This document shows positions 43,927-52,208 of a stretch of 64,000 bases of DNA, piece after piece. The translations under genes were made by a program, and so were the position numbers. This stretch comes from CATOSP01 sp965237775 (GTDB lineage: Bacteria > Chloroflexota > Dehalococcoidia > Lucifugimonadales > UBA3495): NCBI GenBank assembly GCA_965237775.1, contig OZ250155.1, positions 1,736,001 to 1,800,000 on the forward strand. The letters are read 5' to 3'. The notes beneath the pieces are model-generated. The model did not search any database. It was not told where the DNA came from and saw nothing but the letters and a program-made list of their open reading frames with translations. The first letter of the stretch is position 1, and the number at the start of each line of letters is the position of its first letter.

Positions 43927-44726
43927 CGGCCGCCTCCGGCGAATTGAATCCCGTAGTAATCCACTGATTCCCCGGTTGGCCCAACGAATGAGATAGTCCC
44001 CGTGGCGCGTCGAGTGCCGGTGGATGCTGGGAAAGAAACCCTCGCACCTGATCTCGTCTGCCGGATGTCGCTGGCCTCCAGACTGAACAGGTCGCGGGCA
44101 AAATCCAGTTGGCTGTAGTCTCGGGCAGCCCCCGGAAGTCCCGTAAAGAGTTCGTAGACTCGCCCTAACTGGATTACCTGCCCAACCTCTTCCAGTTTCA
44201 GCCTATCTGAGGAACTGCCCGCAGTTAGAGCAACGTAGGCCCGGTAAAGCGCCTCGAGGAAGGCTTGAGGGCTGAACCGGGGAGGACGTTTCTGGAGGTT
44301 CTCCAAGACCCCAACGACTCTCGTGGGGCGGATCGTGGACATTTGCTTCCGGTTAATCTGCAACGCCCTTTCGCCAGGAACGATGCGAATGACCGACGGG
44401 TGGGCGATCAGTCTGCCGTCTCTATCGAATATTTGGAGGGCCTTCTTCCGAGCTTCGTCCTTTAGCTCCTCTGAGTATTGTCCCTCCAGGTACTCTCGCT
44501 CATCCTCTGGCGTGAATGGCCAGGCGTTCCCTGCATTCGCGACCTCTTGGCGAATAAGGTTGAGCCCTTCCCGCAATCGTTCGCTACCCCTCCGAACGGC
44601 CGCAATATTGCCGTCCTGCGCGGCCTTACGCATTTGCTTAGCGACCCTGGATAAGCTGGTCAGAGCCTCCAAGACAGAATCAGCCGCGTTCTCCGCGGCG
44701 GCGAATCCTTGTTCAAACGTCGACAT
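43923..44726 (-). CDS. Hypothetical coiled-coil protein, first gene of the ATPase-helicase operon
   Basis: 267 residues, family not recognised. The N-terminal 80 residues are helical and probably coiled coil (FAAAENAADSVLEALTSLSR, MRKAAQDGNIAAVRRGSERL). The middle has a beta-rich LIAHPSVIRIVPGERALQINRK, then a helical segment. The C-terminus is beta-like (GTISFVGPTGESVDYYGIQF). ATG 44726 follows GAGAGGCAGTG and is preferred to an upstream TTG. The stop overlaps the next gene's ATG. The final domain may be a binding or recognition module; this is inference. Confidence 0.6.
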   Translation of the reverse strand: MSTFEQGFAAAENAADSVLEALTSLSRVAKQMRKAAQDGNIAAVRRGSERLREGLNLIRQEVANAGNAWPFTPEDEREYLEGQYSEELKDEARKKALQIFDRDGRLIAHPSVIRIVPGERALQINRKQMSTIRPTRVVGVLENLQKRPPRFSPQAFLEALYRAYVALTAGSSSDRLKLEEVGQVIQLGRVYELFTGLPGAARDYSQLDFARDLFSLEASDIRQTRSGARVSFPASTGTRRATGTISFVGPTGESVDYYGIQFAGGGR

Positions 44727-44924
44727 CACTGCCTCTCTACTGGTACTCAAAGATGATAGTATCAGTTACGGTTGGTACACCATGAGGCCGGTCTCAAAGG
44801 CGCAGCAATTCGCGCGCAAATACGTCATATTCGACATCGACTACGAATCGGGCGGCCGGACCGGGGTTCATGGTGCACATTGAGTGTGGGGTGTTGCCGG
44901 ATAAGACCTATGGGCCGGTTACGC

Positions 44925-45722
44925 TCAACCGTTGCTGACGGCTTCTAGCTGTCGGCGGTCTTCTTCGGCTTCGGCGGTCCGGCCCTGAGAGGCGTAGGCT
45001 TGGGCGCGGGATTCCAGGGCGGGTTCGTATGAGCCGTCCAGGGCGAGTGCCTTGGTGAACTGGTCGATCGCCTCTTGGATGCGGCCCGTTTCCATCATGC
45101 CCTGGCCCCGTTCGGTCATCGCTACCGCCGTGGGCACTCCCCGGGTCATTGGTTTGAGCGCGGAGCGCGAAACGGAAGGCGTGTCTTCGGTAGGTGGTGA
45201 CGGTTTTTCCGATGCGGCCGCACCCACCGGAGTCTCCGTGGATTCCCGTGGCAGAGACTCTTGAGCGGGCGCGGATTCGCGAGCGGCAGGTTGGACCTGG
45301 TCCGGCTTGGGCGCGTTGGCTCCTACCGGGGACGGGTCCGCCGTCTCTGGAGGGGATGCGGAAACCGGCGTCTCTTCCGCCATCTGCCCATCGTCCGGGT
45401 AGGACCGCTTGAGCTCCCAGCCGCACGACGTGCAGTAATACCTGCCGTGAGGTTGGCTCGCGCTGCACCTGGCGCAGATCACGCCCTGGGGCGAGGGGCT
45501 GGTGGTGGTCTGCGGTGATTTCAACAAGAACAGGACAACCATGGGCAACATGCTTATCAATAGGCTAGGACCGCCATCCCGGAAATAGACCAGGATAGTT
45601 ATCATGATCGCCGCCGCCGCGCCCCCCCAGGCCCAGGGGTTTCGATGCTTCGCCCGCGCCAGCTGGATGGTCCACGTCAGGACCAGAGCCATCGAGATAA
45701 ACATTAGGAAGTCTTCCCACAT
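44925..45722 (-). CDS. Membrane protein with zinc ribbon and TPR repeats
   Basis: 265 residues. Two or three N-terminal membrane segments (FLMFISMALVLTWTIQLA, WGGAAAAIMITILVYF, LLISMLPMVVLFLL), then a zinc ribbon with CARC and CTSC (83, 86, 97, 100), a Pro/Ser/Glu-rich linker of about 80 residues, and two TPR helices (AMTERGQGMMETGRIQEAIDQF, ALDGSYEPALESRAQAYASQGRTAEAEEDRRQLEAV). The cytoplasmic part would be a protein-binding platform. It lies about 200 bp upstream of the ATPase-helicase operon on the same strand; a functional link is possible but unproven. Confidence 0.65.
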   Translation of the reverse strand: MWEDFLMFISMALVLTWTIQLARAKHRNPWAWGGAAAAIMITILVYFRDGGPSLLISMLPMVVLFLLKSPQTTTSPSPQGVICARCSASQPHGRYYCTSCGWELKRSYPDDGQMAEETPVSASPPETADPSPVGANAPKPDQVQPAARESAPAQESLPRESTETPVGAAASEKPSPPTEDTPSVSRSALKPMTRGVPTAVAMTERGQGMMETGRIQEAIDQFTKALALDGSYEPALESRAQAYASQGRTAEAEEDRRQLEAVSNG

Positions 45723-46017
45723 ACCAGAGGGTCCTGCCAGTGGATGATTCCAGGTATCGTTCTAGAACGCCGCCTAACCGGTGACAGCGTCCACGCTCTG
45801 AATATACAGCTTAACCGCTGCCGGGACAATCATGGGAGACCGGCTCTGTGCTGTCGCCTCAACCTGAAGATGGCCCGTAGGGTGATTGATGCCCGATGCG
45901 CAAGCCGATGCCAGCCGCCCCGCGGGCCGTTAAATTCGTATATATGGTAACCAGAGTTCATCCAAATGTCTACGTGCTCGAGGCATTATTGTACGAGAAC
46001 CGTTAAGGTGATCTTGA
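45723..46017. other. Intergenic region, no gene recognised
   Basis: Between the divergent TPR-protein gene and the fructose bisphosphatase promoter. The open frames are short and lack ribosome sites. I see no RNA gene or repeat here. Confidence 0.5.
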
Positions 46018-46046
46018 TTGACAGGGCAAATTGGCGTTGCTAAAAT
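46018..46046 (+). promoter_or_regulatory. Strong sigma70-type promoter of the fructose bisphosphatase gene
   Basis: Perfect TTGACA (46018-46023), 17-bp spacer and TAAAAT (46041-46046). The start would be near 46053, giving a 5' leader of about 110 nt before the ATG at 46162. Confidence 0.75.
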
Positions 46047-46161
46047 TAGCCACCATTCCAAGACCTCGTGCGTAATTAAGTTACCAGCACATTATATTTC
46101 CCCCGCTCGGGACGACTGGCGTTTCGAGCGCCCCACCACCCGATATAGCTAAGGAGGAACC

Positions 46162-47343
46162 ATGAAACTCACCCTGTCTATTCTGAAAGCCGACGTGGGG
46201 TCGATTGGCGGCCATACCAAGCCGTCGGATCGAATGCTGGACGCGGTTAAGTCGGATGCAGCGGATGCGGTGAAACGAGGTCTGTTGATCGATACATTCG
46301 TCGGACACACCGGTGACGACATCTGCATCATCGCATCCCACACCAACGGCACGGACAACACAGATGTTCACCAGTTTGCCTGGAACTCTTTCCTGCATGC
46401 CACCGACATCGCCAGCCAATACGGTCTTTACGGCGCGGGCCAGGACCTTCTGGTCGACGCCCCCTCCGGCAACATCAGAGGCGCGGGTCCGGCGGTCGCT
46501 GAAATCGAACTCGATCACGATCCCGTCAAGACCAACCCGCTCCGGCCCGCCGAGTCGTTCATGGTGCTTGCCGCCGACAAGTGCGGCCCCGGAGCTTACA
46601 ACCTGCCGATGTTCCTGGGGTTCGCCGATCCAATGTATTGCGCCGGACTGATGTTGCCCCGTATCAACGAGGGGTTCACCTTCAACATCATAGATATGGA
46701 CAATACGGATGGGGACAGCATTCTCTCGCTGAACGCTCCGGAAGACTATTATCGGATTTCCGTGCTGCTCCGGGACAACGAGCGGTTCGGGATCGATTCG
46801 ATAGTGTCCCGGTACTCCGGACAGACCGCGGCGAGCATCTCGGCGACGCGGCTGCACAATATCGCCGGTTCCTATACCGGCAAGGACGACCCGGTGGCGT
46901 TGGTCCGGAACCAGGGCATTTTCCCCGCTCCCGAAGAATTGATATCCCCCTACACCAAAGCCCACTACATCGGAGGCGACGCCCGCGGCTCTCATGTCAT
47001 GCCCCTGATGCCGGTGCCCATCAACACCGCCGTTACCGGCATGTACTGTCTGCCGTTGGTCTCCTGCATCGGCTTCTCGCTCAACGCCGGTGGCTATTTC
47101 TCCGACTCGTTTGCCGACTTCTTCGACAACCCCGCGTGGGACTACGTCCGTCAGTTGGCACAGGAGAAGGGAATCGCCATGCGCGCGCAGGGTTGGTCCG
47201 GCGCGGCCATGCTGCCCTATGGAGAGCTTGAATACTCCGGGTTCCGCCACAGCATTGGCGACCTGGTTGCCCGCTTCGCCTTCCGGGACGGCAACGGCAC
47301 CGGCGGAGAGGTCCCGGAAAAAGCCGCCAGCGCCGACGATTAG
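46162..47343 (+). CDS. Fructose-1,6-bisphosphate aldolase/phosphatase (archaeal type, class V FBPase)
   Basis: 393 residues of the bifunctional FBPA/P family, which joins triose phosphates and dephosphorylates the product in gluconeogenesis. Typical segments are TLSILKADVGSIGGHTKPSD, TGDDICIIASHTNGTDN, FADPMYCAGLMLP and DARGSHVMPLMPVPINTAV. The pair Tyr238 and Lys241 in SYTGKDDPVALVRNQG has the spacing of the known catalytic Tyr and Schiff-base Lys, so both activities are expected. The ATG follows AAGGAGGAACC. This enzyme type is common in archaea and deep-branching bacteria. Confidence 0.92.
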   Translation: MKLTLSILKADVGSIGGHTKPSDRMLDAVKSDAADAVKRGLLIDTFVGHTGDDICIIASHTNGTDNTDVHQFAWNSFLHATDIASQYGLYGAGQDLLVDAPSGNIRGAGPAVAEIELDHDPVKTNPLRPAESFMVLAADKCGPGAYNLPMFLGFADPMYCAGLMLPRINEGFTFNIIDMDNTDGDSILSLNAPEDYYRISVLLRDNERFGIDSIVSRYSGQTAASISATRLHNIAGSYTGKDDPVALVRNQGIFPAPEELISPYTKAHYIGGDARGSHVMPLMPVPINTAVTGMYCLPLVSCIGFSLNAGGYFSDSFADFFDNPAWDYVRQLAQEKGIAMRAQGWSGAAMLPYGELEYSGFRHSIGDLVARFAFRDGNGTGGEVPEKAASADD

Positions 47344-47400
47344 CCATTCAGCACCGGCTCCGGCGCGGGGCCGTACATCTCAACCATTCTGCAATGCAAA

Positions 47401-47434
47401 AGGGCCTGGGAATTGTTCCCAGGCCTTACGTTTT
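47401..47434. terminator. Bidirectional terminator between fructose bisphosphatase and aspS
   Basis: GGCCTGGGAA (47403-47412) and TTCCCAGGCC (47416-47425) form a 10-bp stem with a 3-nt loop. It is followed by TTACGTTTT on the plus strand and by a TTTTGCATT on the minus strand, so it can end both convergent transcripts. Confidence 0.75.
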
Positions 47435-47488
47435 GTCGGCCGAGGGCGGCGACGGGAGTTACTCGGACGGCGATTATCAGAAACGGGG

Positions 47489-49279
47489 TTACTCCGTAAT
47501 GTCCAGCGACAACTCCTTTAGCTGGGATGGGGCCACCGGGGCAGGCGCGCCAAACAATAGGTCAGTACCGGTCTGAGTCTTGGGGAAGGCTATTACGTCC
47601 CGGATGGAAGCCGAGTCAGTCAACATGGCGACGATGCGGTCTATTCCTGGCGCGATGCCGCCGTGGGGTGGAGCCCCGTACTCGAACGCCTGCAGAATGT
47701 GGCCGAACAGCTCGTTCACTTGCTCTTTGGTGTACCCCAAGATGCCGAATATCTTTTCTTGCAGCTCTCTTTCGTGGATCCGTATGCTGCCGCTGGCCAA
47801 CTCCGTGCCGTTGCAGACAAGGTCGTAGTGCCGGGCTCTAACTGCGCCGGGGTCCCCTTCCTCCAGCAAATGCGCCTCGCCGGGGGCCGGTGAGGTGAAA
47901 GGGTGGTGGGATGATTCCCACTTTTGTGCGTCCTCGTCCCACTCGAACAACGGAAATTGGGTGACGAAAGCGAAAATCAGCGTGTCCGGGTCCGCCAGGC
48001 CCAGCTTTTCGCCCATGTGAAGGCGCATGACGTTGAGCCACTGGTTGGCCTGCCGCGCCGGGCCAGCCATGAGCAAGACCATGTCTCCCGGCCCTGCGCC
48101 CACTCGCCCGGCCAGCCGCTTGTTCCAATCCACCGGCATCCTGAGTCCCGCTGAACTCAGGACGTTTTCCTCCTTCATGTCGTCCAGGGAACCTTCGCAC
48201 CTGAACCGTATGTGGCTGAGACCGGCTGCCCCGGCGTCCCGCGCCACCTGCTCCAACTCCCTGACTTTAGAAGTGGTCATCTTCGCCTGGCCCGGAGCGG
48301 CGAATCCCTTCACGATCCCCCCCTGCTGGACCACGGATTGAAACACGCGGAACTCAGTTTCCGCGGCCAGGTCCGATACGTCGGCCATTTCGAGGCCGAA
48401 CCGGAGGTCAGGCTTGTCCGAACCGTACTTGGCCATCGCGTCCTGGAAGGACAGCCTGGGAAAGGGTTTGACGATAGTTTTTTCGGGCACCACGGCTTCG
48501 ACCATGGCGCTAAACAGCTCTTCGGTCAGGCCAAGCACGTCCTCTTCATCCACGAAGCTCATCTCAAGGTCGAGCTGGGTGTGCTCTAGCTGGCGGTCGG
48601 CCCGAAGGTCTTCATCGCGGAAGCACCGGGCGATCTGAAAGTACTTTTCTATACCGGACACCATCAGCAACTGCTTGAGTTGCTGGGGGGACTGTGGCAG
48701 CGCGTAAAAGCTGCCCGGTTGCATCCGGCTGGGGACCAGGAAATCGCGCGCTCCCTCTGGGGTGCTCTTTATCAAGATCGGCGTTTCGATCTCCAGGAAT
48801 CCCCGGGCGTCCAAGAAGTCGCGGATGTACTTGACCACCTTGTGGCGAATAATCAGGTTGCGCTGCATGACCGGGCGGCGCAGGTCCAGGTACCGGTACC
48901 GGAGGCGCAGGCTCTCGTCAACCTCAACGTCGTCGGTGATGTAGAAGGGTGTGGTAAGCGAGGAGTTGAGGACCTCCACCTCCTCGCCGGCGACCTCCAC
49001 ATCTCCGGTGCCCATCTGAGGGTTTTCACTGCCCTCGGGCCGGCGATTGACTGTGCCCTTGACCTGGACAACCCATTCGGGCCGCAACTGTTCGGCGATT
49101 TTGTAGGCTTCCGGAGACAGTTCCGGATTGAACACCACCTGTACCACGCCCGACCGGTCCCGGAGGTCCACGAAAATGATACCCCCATGGTCCCGCCGCC
49201 TCCCGACCCAGCCCGCCAGGGCATGATGGGTGTCGATGTCTCCCGCTCTAAGCTCACCACAGTCCGCGCTCTTAAGCAC
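47489..49279 (-). CDS. aspS: Aspartyl-tRNA synthetase, probably non-discriminating (Asp/Asn)
   Basis: 596 residues, bacterial-type class II synthetase. Motifs: N-terminal anticodon-binding GWVGRRRDHGGIIFVDLRDRSG, FLEIETPILIKSTPEGARDF, SPQQLKQLLMV, motif 2 FRDEDLRADRQLEHTQLD and motif 3 GGIAPGIDRIVAML. The His in RRRDHGG, where discriminating enzymes such as E. coli carry Leu, is the known marker of enzymes that also charge tRNA-Asn with Asp. That product would then be amidated by GatCAB. GTG start after TGGAGGCGGCGC. Confidence 0.94.
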   Translation of the reverse strand: MLKSADCGELRAGDIDTHHALAGWVGRRRDHGGIIFVDLRDRSGVVQVVFNPELSPEAYKIAEQLRPEWVVQVKGTVNRRPEGSENPQMGTGDVEVAGEEVEVLNSSLTTPFYITDDVEVDESLRLRYRYLDLRRPVMQRNLIIRHKVVKYIRDFLDARGFLEIETPILIKSTPEGARDFLVPSRMQPGSFYALPQSPQQLKQLLMVSGIEKYFQIARCFRDEDLRADRQLEHTQLDLEMSFVDEEDVLGLTEELFSAMVEAVVPEKTIVKPFPRLSFQDAMAKYGSDKPDLRFGLEMADVSDLAAETEFRVFQSVVQQGGIVKGFAAPGQAKMTTSKVRELEQVARDAGAAGLSHIRFRCEGSLDDMKEENVLSSAGLRMPVDWNKRLAGRVGAGPGDMVLLMAGPARQANQWLNVMRLHMGEKLGLADPDTLIFAFVTQFPLFEWDEDAQKWESSHHPFTSPAPGEAHLLEEGDPGAVRARHYDLVCNGTELASGSIRIHERELQEKIFGILGYTKEQVNELFGHILQAFEYGAPPHGGIAPGIDRIVAMLTDSASIRDVIAFPKTQTGTDLLFGAPAPVAPSQLKELSLDITE

Positions 49280-49385
49280 GCGCCGCCTCCAGAATCAGGT
49301 TTGTCCCGGTTGAGTATTGGCTCCGGCATCCGGGTGTCTTGATCCCGGTTGGAGCCGGGGCAGGGTCCCGTTGCCGCGCCGCAGG

Positions 49386-51257
49386 TTAGGTCCCCGGCAG
49401 CCGGTCGAAGATATTGTCGAAAGGGCTATTCGCAAACGGATTCGCTTGGTTGGATAGCATGTCCATGACCATTGGGCCAAGGGAGTCCGGGTCGCTCACC
49501 GGCGGGAGACACAGGGTGTCCAGGCACACGTGGGCCTGAGCCGGGTAGCCTCTGTCGTCGACCGCCACGGGCTTGATGACCAGGTTGGGGCAGGGTAGCC
49601 TAACGGCGGCGGACAGCATGTCCAACGTCTCCCTATCCTCCGGACGTCCCTCCAGGGTAACCTCCACCGGAGCGTTGTGCAGCAGGTCGACTGCCTGTCC
49701 GTAAACGGCGGCATGTTCTCCGTACTCGTGGCAAGTCTCGGTGAACACGCTCAACGTGGTCTCCGCCACCTGGTGGTAGTTGCTGTCTCCGGTAATTTGT
49801 TCCAGCTTGAGTAACGCCACCGCCGCGGCCACGTTCTCAGGGAGGGGTTTGTCCCTCACTCTCATGTGGCCAATGCTGTCCGGGTCGCGTTCGATGTCGA
49901 AGAAACCGCCGTTCTGATGGTCGAAAAACCGGTCGAGTAGCTCAACGGCAACTGTCCCGGCCCGTTCCAGGTACCGGGGACGGCGGGTATAGGCGTGAGC
50001 GTCGATCAGCGCGGTAAGTAAATTGGCCCAGTCGCCAAGGAACGCAGGGCTGGTGGCGGGGCCGCCGCCGTCATACACGTGGCTCAAAGAGCCCGCCTCC
50101 GCGGCCGCGTCCATGTTGTCCAATACCTCCAGCGCCGTGTCCAACAGTTCCGGTCTCTGGAGCCTCCAGGAGGAGTCCAAAAGAACGCAGACGGTTGCCG
50201 CATTGCTGTTGACATAACAGGACGGGTCGACCGGTGGGGGCGCCTGGAGTTGACGTTCCCGGACGGGAAGCGAGAAATACTCTGAATTCGCCCCCTGGCT
50301 TCCCCGGAAACCGTGCGCCGCATCGTCGTAAAGGTTGCGGAGGATGTAGTCGATCGCGCTTTCCGCAACTCTCCGGAACCTATCCTGCTCCAACAAGTCG
50401 GCGGCGTCCAGGTAGGCACGCGCCAATGCGACGTTGTCTTCGAGCAGCTTCTCCATCTGTGGGCCGGACCAATCGCAACCACTGGCGTTTCGAAAGAACC
50501 CCCCGTCTCCTTGGTCGAAGAGAGGACCGCCGCACATGGCGTCCAGGGTCTTTCGCAGCATCTCCCCGTAGAACCCTTCCCCGGTGGTGCGGAACAAATG
50601 GGCCAGGTATTGGACGATGGGTGCGTTGGGGAACTTTGGTTCCGCGCCAAATCCCCCGTTGACGGCGTCGTAAGCCCCTGCAACCCTGCGGGCCACCCGG
50701 TCCACCAAGCGGGGTTCCGGCGGCTCACTCGCGGAGTTGCGGCCGATCCTTTCCCGGTAGTGTCGCAAGCGTTCTCCGGCCTGGTCGTAGAGCTGCGGCC
50801 TGTCTTCCTTGTAAGCCGCCCGGAGTTCCGAAAGCATGGCCAGGAATTGGTCCGGAGGAAGGTAGGTCGCCCCTCCGATCAGTCCGCCGTGGGCCGTGAG
50901 GAAAGCCGTAGTGGGCCAGCCGCCGACATTGTACCTGGAGTTGATGTCGGGGCGGTGGTCGTTATCCGTCCTGATGGCGATGAAGTCTTCCGCCAGAAGA
51001 TGCTGCACGTCGGGGTCCGAATAGGACGTCTCGTCCATGACGTGACACCAGTAGCACCAGACGGCCGAGATCGAGAGCAAGACCGGCTTGTTCTCGTTCT
51101 GTGCCCGAGCGAGTGCTTCGGGGCCCCAGGGAAGCCACTCGATCCGGTGCGCCTGGTTGGGAGCGGGAGAGAACCGGAAGTTGGTCAACGTACCTCCCAG
51201 AGGCCACGCGTTGTCTGGAAAAGAACGGGTGGGACTGGCCTTTTCCCCGGCGGACAC
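49386..51257 (-). CDS. DUF255 thioredoxin-fold/glycan-toroid protein (YyaL family)
   Basis: 623 residues. An N-terminal thioredoxin-like DUF255 domain has the redox pair in AVWCYWCHVMDETSYSD (Cys68, Cys71) and RPDINSRYNVGGWPTTAFLTAHG. A long alpha/alpha-toroid part follows, containing GGFGAEPKFPNAPIV, GDGGFFRNASGCDW and MEKLLEDNVALARAYL. It is shorter than many members, which often exceed 650 residues. Function of the family is unclear; a role in redox or sugar-linked chemistry has been suggested. GTG start with no clear ribosome site. Confidence 0.85.
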   Translation of the reverse strand: MSAGEKASPTRSFPDNAWPLGGTLTNFRFSPAPNQAHRIEWLPWGPEALARAQNENKPVLLSISAVWCYWCHVMDETSYSDPDVQHLLAEDFIAIRTDNDHRPDINSRYNVGGWPTTAFLTAHGGLIGGATYLPPDQFLAMLSELRAAYKEDRPQLYDQAGERLRHYRERIGRNSASEPPEPRLVDRVARRVAGAYDAVNGGFGAEPKFPNAPIVQYLAHLFRTTGEGFYGEMLRKTLDAMCGGPLFDQGDGGFFRNASGCDWSGPQMEKLLEDNVALARAYLDAADLLEQDRFRRVAESAIDYILRNLYDDAAHGFRGSQGANSEYFSLPVRERQLQAPPPVDPSCYVNSNAATVCVLLDSSWRLQRPELLDTALEVLDNMDAAAEAGSLSHVYDGGGPATSPAFLGDWANLLTALIDAHAYTRRPRYLERAGTVAVELLDRFFDHQNGGFFDIERDPDSIGHMRVRDKPLPENVAAAVALLKLEQITGDSNYHQVAETTLSVFTETCHEYGEHAAVYGQAVDLLHNAPVEVTLEGRPEDRETLDMLSAAVRLPCPNLVIKPVAVDDRGYPAQAHVCLDTLCLPPVSDPDSLGPMVMDMLSNQANPFANSPFDNIFDRLPGT

Positions 51258-51521
51258 GAGTTAGGTAATTCCGGGGACGAAATCCGCCATATGTGGAATA
51301 ACGTTAGCATAGCACCCCGTCGTTTTCAACAAACGAGGCCGGGATTCATGGTCTTTCGATTGTTACGTCGGCCAGCAACGGCATAACGGCCGCTTCAACA
51401 ACCCCCCTTCCCAATAGGAGGAGCGCGACCCGCCACGCGGACAATCGAATGACCCGACCGGGAATCCAGAGGCCATCGATTGTCATTTCCCCAGTCGGGG
51501 TGAACAGGAGAGTGGCTTCAG

Positions 51522-52166
51522 CTAGTCTAGGTCTGGGAAGGCTTCTCCCCAGCGGTCCTGGTATACGACGTCCGACAAAGGGCCACGGCGTACCGGCCCA
51601 AAGTTGCCCATCGGGTAGCCAATGGGCAAGATGGCGTAGGAGTGGACTCCCGGTGGAAGACCCAGAATCTCCTCGACTTCCTTCTCGTGGCGCAGGTGCC
51701 GGGTGGTCAGGGTAGCTCCGAGGCCCAGGGCCCGAGCCGTCAGCAACATGTTTTGCACGGCGGGGTAGATAGATGCCCCGGACGACCGGGAAGGCGTCCC
51801 GTCGCCGTCGTCCTGACAGGCCACAATCCAGATGGGGGCATCGTGGTAATGTTCGGTCAGGTATTCCACCGCGTCGTGCTGGCGCCGGTACCGCCCAGGG
51901 CTGGAACCCGGAGGCGGCTCACTGCCCCTGTAGCGCGGGCCCACCACCTCGTCGAAGGCCTTTTGGTACCATTTCTGCACCTTCTCTTTGATGGCGCGGT
52001 CCTTGATTACCATGAACCGCCACCGTTGGTTGTTCCCCCCGCTGGCGGCGCAAACCCCGGATTCCAGGATTTTTCGCACCAGTTCGTCGGGCACCGGGTC
52101 CGGCTTGAGCCGCCTCATGGCCCGCGTGCTGCGAATTATCTCGAACAGGTCGGTCCCTTCAGGCAT
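51522..52166 (-). CDS. Nitroreductase family protein
   Basis: 214 residues of the FMN-dependent nitroreductase superfamily: TRAMRRLKPDPVPDELVRKILESGVCAASGGNNQRWRFMVI at the N-terminus for FMN binding, SGASIYPAVQNMLLTARALGLGATLTT in the middle, and a late LPIGYP. Such enzymes reduce nitro, quinone or enone groups with NAD(P)H. The ATG follows GAGGGGGACATC. It lies 42 bp after the enoyl-CoA hydratase stop on the same strand. Confidence 0.82.
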   Translation of the reverse strand: MPEGTDLFEIIRSTRAMRRLKPDPVPDELVRKILESGVCAASGGNNQRWRFMVIKDRAIKEKVQKWYQKAFDEVVGPRYRGSEPPPGSSPGRYRRQHDAVEYLTEHYHDAPIWIVACQDDGDGTPSRSSGASIYPAVQNMLLTARALGLGATLTTRHLRHEKEVEEILGLPPGVHSYAILPIGYPMGNFGPVRRGPLSDVVYQDRWGEAFPDLD

Positions 52167-52208
52167 GATGTCCCCCTCTCAGTCTCTACGGATTTAATAG
52201 CTGTTGGA

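Noticed and set aside
44323..44883. Plus-strand 186-codon open frame
   Set aside because: Mostly antisense to the coiled-coil gene of the ATPase-helicase operon; composition is Ser/Arg-rich shadow type.
50313..51386. Plus-strand 357-codon open frame
   Set aside because: Antisense to the DUF255 gene, whose redox motif and length identify the real frame.
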